Assembly (NCBI GenBank): GCA_030950375.1
Contig: JAUZRN010000024.1
Span: 1-43,870 of the forward strand
From: Rhodothermus sp.
Lineage (GTDB): Bacteria; Bacteroidota; Rhodothermia; Rhodothermales; Rhodothermaceae
Direction: 5' to 3'
Length of the DNA: 43,870 nucleotides
Part shown: piece by piece, positions 42,471 to 43,870 of the stretch
Layout: each line of letters begins with the position of its first letter
Numbering within the stretch: the first letter of the stretch is position 1
Notes under the pieces: model-generated
The model's database searches: none
Told to the model about the DNA's origin: nothing
Seen by the model: the letters and a program-made list of their open reading frames with translations, nothing else
Translations under genes and position numbers: made by a program

Positions 42471-43870
42471 AGCGGCCGCGTACTGAACCACGGTCTTTGG
42501 CTGAGCCTCTGGATGATAGCACAGACGATGCCACCTTTTCGCTGACCAATCTAAGCGATCCGGTCGTCATCATGCTCCTGTTCCAGGAGCTGATTCGGGA
42601 AGAACAGGTACGAAAAGCCTGGGAAAAGTGGCGTCAGCTCGACGAAAAGCAGCGTCGGCCACTCTGGCGCCTTCTGATCGAAGTTGACGGGATTGATCCT
42701 GCCGTCGTCTACGCTACAGCTGCCGAGGTATACGGCTTTAAGACGGCCCGAATCAACCGCAGCCAGGTGTTACGTTTCCTGCGTGATCAGAGAAAACGTT
42801 TCACGCAGGAGCAATGGGATTGGATGCGGCGGGAGTGGGTATTACCTATCGGCCAGGAAGTCGATGAAAAACGAGGCATTACACGCTGGCTGCTGGGAAC
42901 GCACGATCCCACACGTCCCAGTCTGCAGCGCCAGATCGTCGTTCGGCTCGGCATCGATCACTTTGAGCTCCAGTATGTTCCGGCCAAGGTTATCGAGAAG
43001 TTCTTTCAGGAGGCCTTTCCTCGACGGAACGAATACCTGGAGCGGGTGCAACAGGAAGATGGCGCGGTTGATCTGGGCATGAATTACGAAGAGGAGACCG
43101 AGCTCATCGATGAGGAGTCGCTTGAGGCAGAGATCAACCGTTCGAAGCTGATTAACCTGTTCGAAGCTGCGCTTGTCGAGGCTGTCCACCAGGGTGCCTC
43201 CGACATCCACATCTTCCCCAATCATAACCGCCAGGTCGAAATCCATTTTCGCATTGATGGCGAACTGAACTGCTGGCATGTAGAGGATAAGGTGCATCCG
43301 GAGGCGTTTCTGGCAGTGGTCAAGGATCAGGCGGGAGGCGTCGATCGCTTTGAGCGCGACAAAGCGCAGGACGGTTTTATTCAGCGCTGGATCGACGATC
43401 ACCTGATCCGCTTCCGCGTCTCCGTGCTACCGATCGCAACGGCCAGCTTTGACGTGCGGGCCGAGTCGATCGTCATCCGCGTGCTCGACGATCGCAAGGT
43501 CATCAAAGACCTGCGCCTGCTGGGCCTTTCAGAGCGAGCACTGGAGCGCTTTGAGTGGGCCATCCGCCAACCCTACGGCATGGTGATCGTCACCGGACCT
43601 ACCGGCTCCGGGAAAAGCACCACCCTCTACGCCGCCCTCCACCAGGTCGTCAGTCCACGCAAGAATGTGCTGACCGTGGAAGATCCCGTCGAATACATCA
43701 TTCCCGGTGTGCGGCAGATCAAGCTCAGCCACAAGCTGGGCCTGGAAGATGCGCTGCGGGCCATTTTGCGGCACGACCCCGACATCGTGATGGTCGGCGA
43801 GATGCGCGATCGACAGACGGCCGAGCTGGCCATCAAGCTGGCCAATACGGGGCATCTGACGTTTTCGACG
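42471..43870 (+). CDS. pilB: Type IV pilus / type II secretion ATPase (PilB/GspE), 5' part
   Basis: An open frame of 466 codons running off the window. N-terminal region (about 25-190) resembles the regulatory N-domain of PilB/GspE ATPases, then the ATPase core: SDIHIFP (near 245) with the conserved S-D-I-H start, IHFRIDGE, Walker A GPTGSGKSTT (about 373-382), Asp box LTVEDPVEY, and Walker B-like HDPDIVMVGEMRD (near 433-445). It powers pilus or pseudopilus assembly from the cytoplasmic side of the inner membrane. Whether it is PilB or GspE cannot be settled without the 3' end and neighbours. ATG 42471 starts a polar leader without an obvious ribosome site. Confidence 0.92.

Noticed and set aside
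1-43870. CRISPR arrays, tRNA or rRNA genes
   Set aside because: No regularly spaced repeats and no recognisable cloverleaf or rRNA sequence was found by eye on either strand; a tRNAscan/Infernal run would settle the RNA question.

Overview
The window looks like chromosomal DNA of a thermophilic Rhodothermus-type bacterium (Rhodothermota, close to R. marinus). This is an inference from the sequence: GC-rich codon use, mostly weak Shine-Dalgarno sites, -7/-33 style promoters of the Bacteroidota kind, a Tat-exported lipoprotein HiPIP (an electron carrier known from R. marinus respiration), many lipoproteins, and several small proteins of Bacteroidota/Rhodothermota type. No rRNA, tRNA, CRISPR array or intact mobile element was seen.

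Layout. 1-4474: a REP-like repeat, a 21-bp palindrome, then a plus-strand cluster for extracytoplasmic flavin chemistry (ApbE flavin transferase, outer-membrane barrel, FMN-binding protein with an SGAT flavinylation site, four-helix membrane protein, lipoprotein). 4482-6470 (minus): M1-family metallopeptidase lipoprotein. 6652-11090: complete pstSCAB-phoU phosphate uptake operon ending in a bidirectional terminator. 11177-13452 (minus): Hsp20 and a CtpA/Prc-type protease; the latter is divergent from lemA-TPM-TPR (13635-15376) across a region with a long inverted repeat. 15377-16189: non-coding stretch with a second REP-like copy. 16190-19403: HtpX, a thioredoxin-fold protein, an NhaC-type antiporter and a tiny membrane protein. 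19560-20021 (minus): tail-anchored coiled-coil protein. 20211-22366: GH13 lipoprotein, acylphosphatase, HiPIP. 22447-25436 (minus): alpha-glucan phosphorylase and an SDR. 25479-26893: prmC and an HSDR_N-type protein.

26887-34022 is a seven-gene minus-strand efflux operon: TetR repressor, HlyD-type adaptor, ABC ATPase, TolC-type channel, second ABC ATPase, two ABC-2 permeases. It resembles enterobacterial YbhGFSR/CecR, with the fused YbhF ATPase split into two genes and a dedicated outer-membrane channel added. A perfect 26-bp palindrome sits at the repressor start. 34062-35470 is a compositionally foreign AT-rich patch holding a decayed SAM-methyltransferase pseudogene and an unrecognised remnant. 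35471-43870: M49-like peptidase, L,D-transpeptidase, RCK potassium channel, a conserved Bacteroidota protein, xseB, an SDR, an acyl-ACP thioesterase and the 5' part of a PilB/GspE ATPase running off the window.

Themes: starch/glycogen use is probably co-regulated, since the GH13 enzyme and glucan phosphorylase share a LacI-like operator. Envelope maintenance (Hsp20, CtpA, HtpX, LemA/TPM, L,D-transpeptidase) is scattered through the window. The most interesting leads are the ApbE/FMN module and its candidate operator, the shared carbohydrate operator, the divergent CGAACCGGTTG inverted repeat, the pentapeptide HEVAH M49-like peptidase and the decaying AT-rich methyltransferase.
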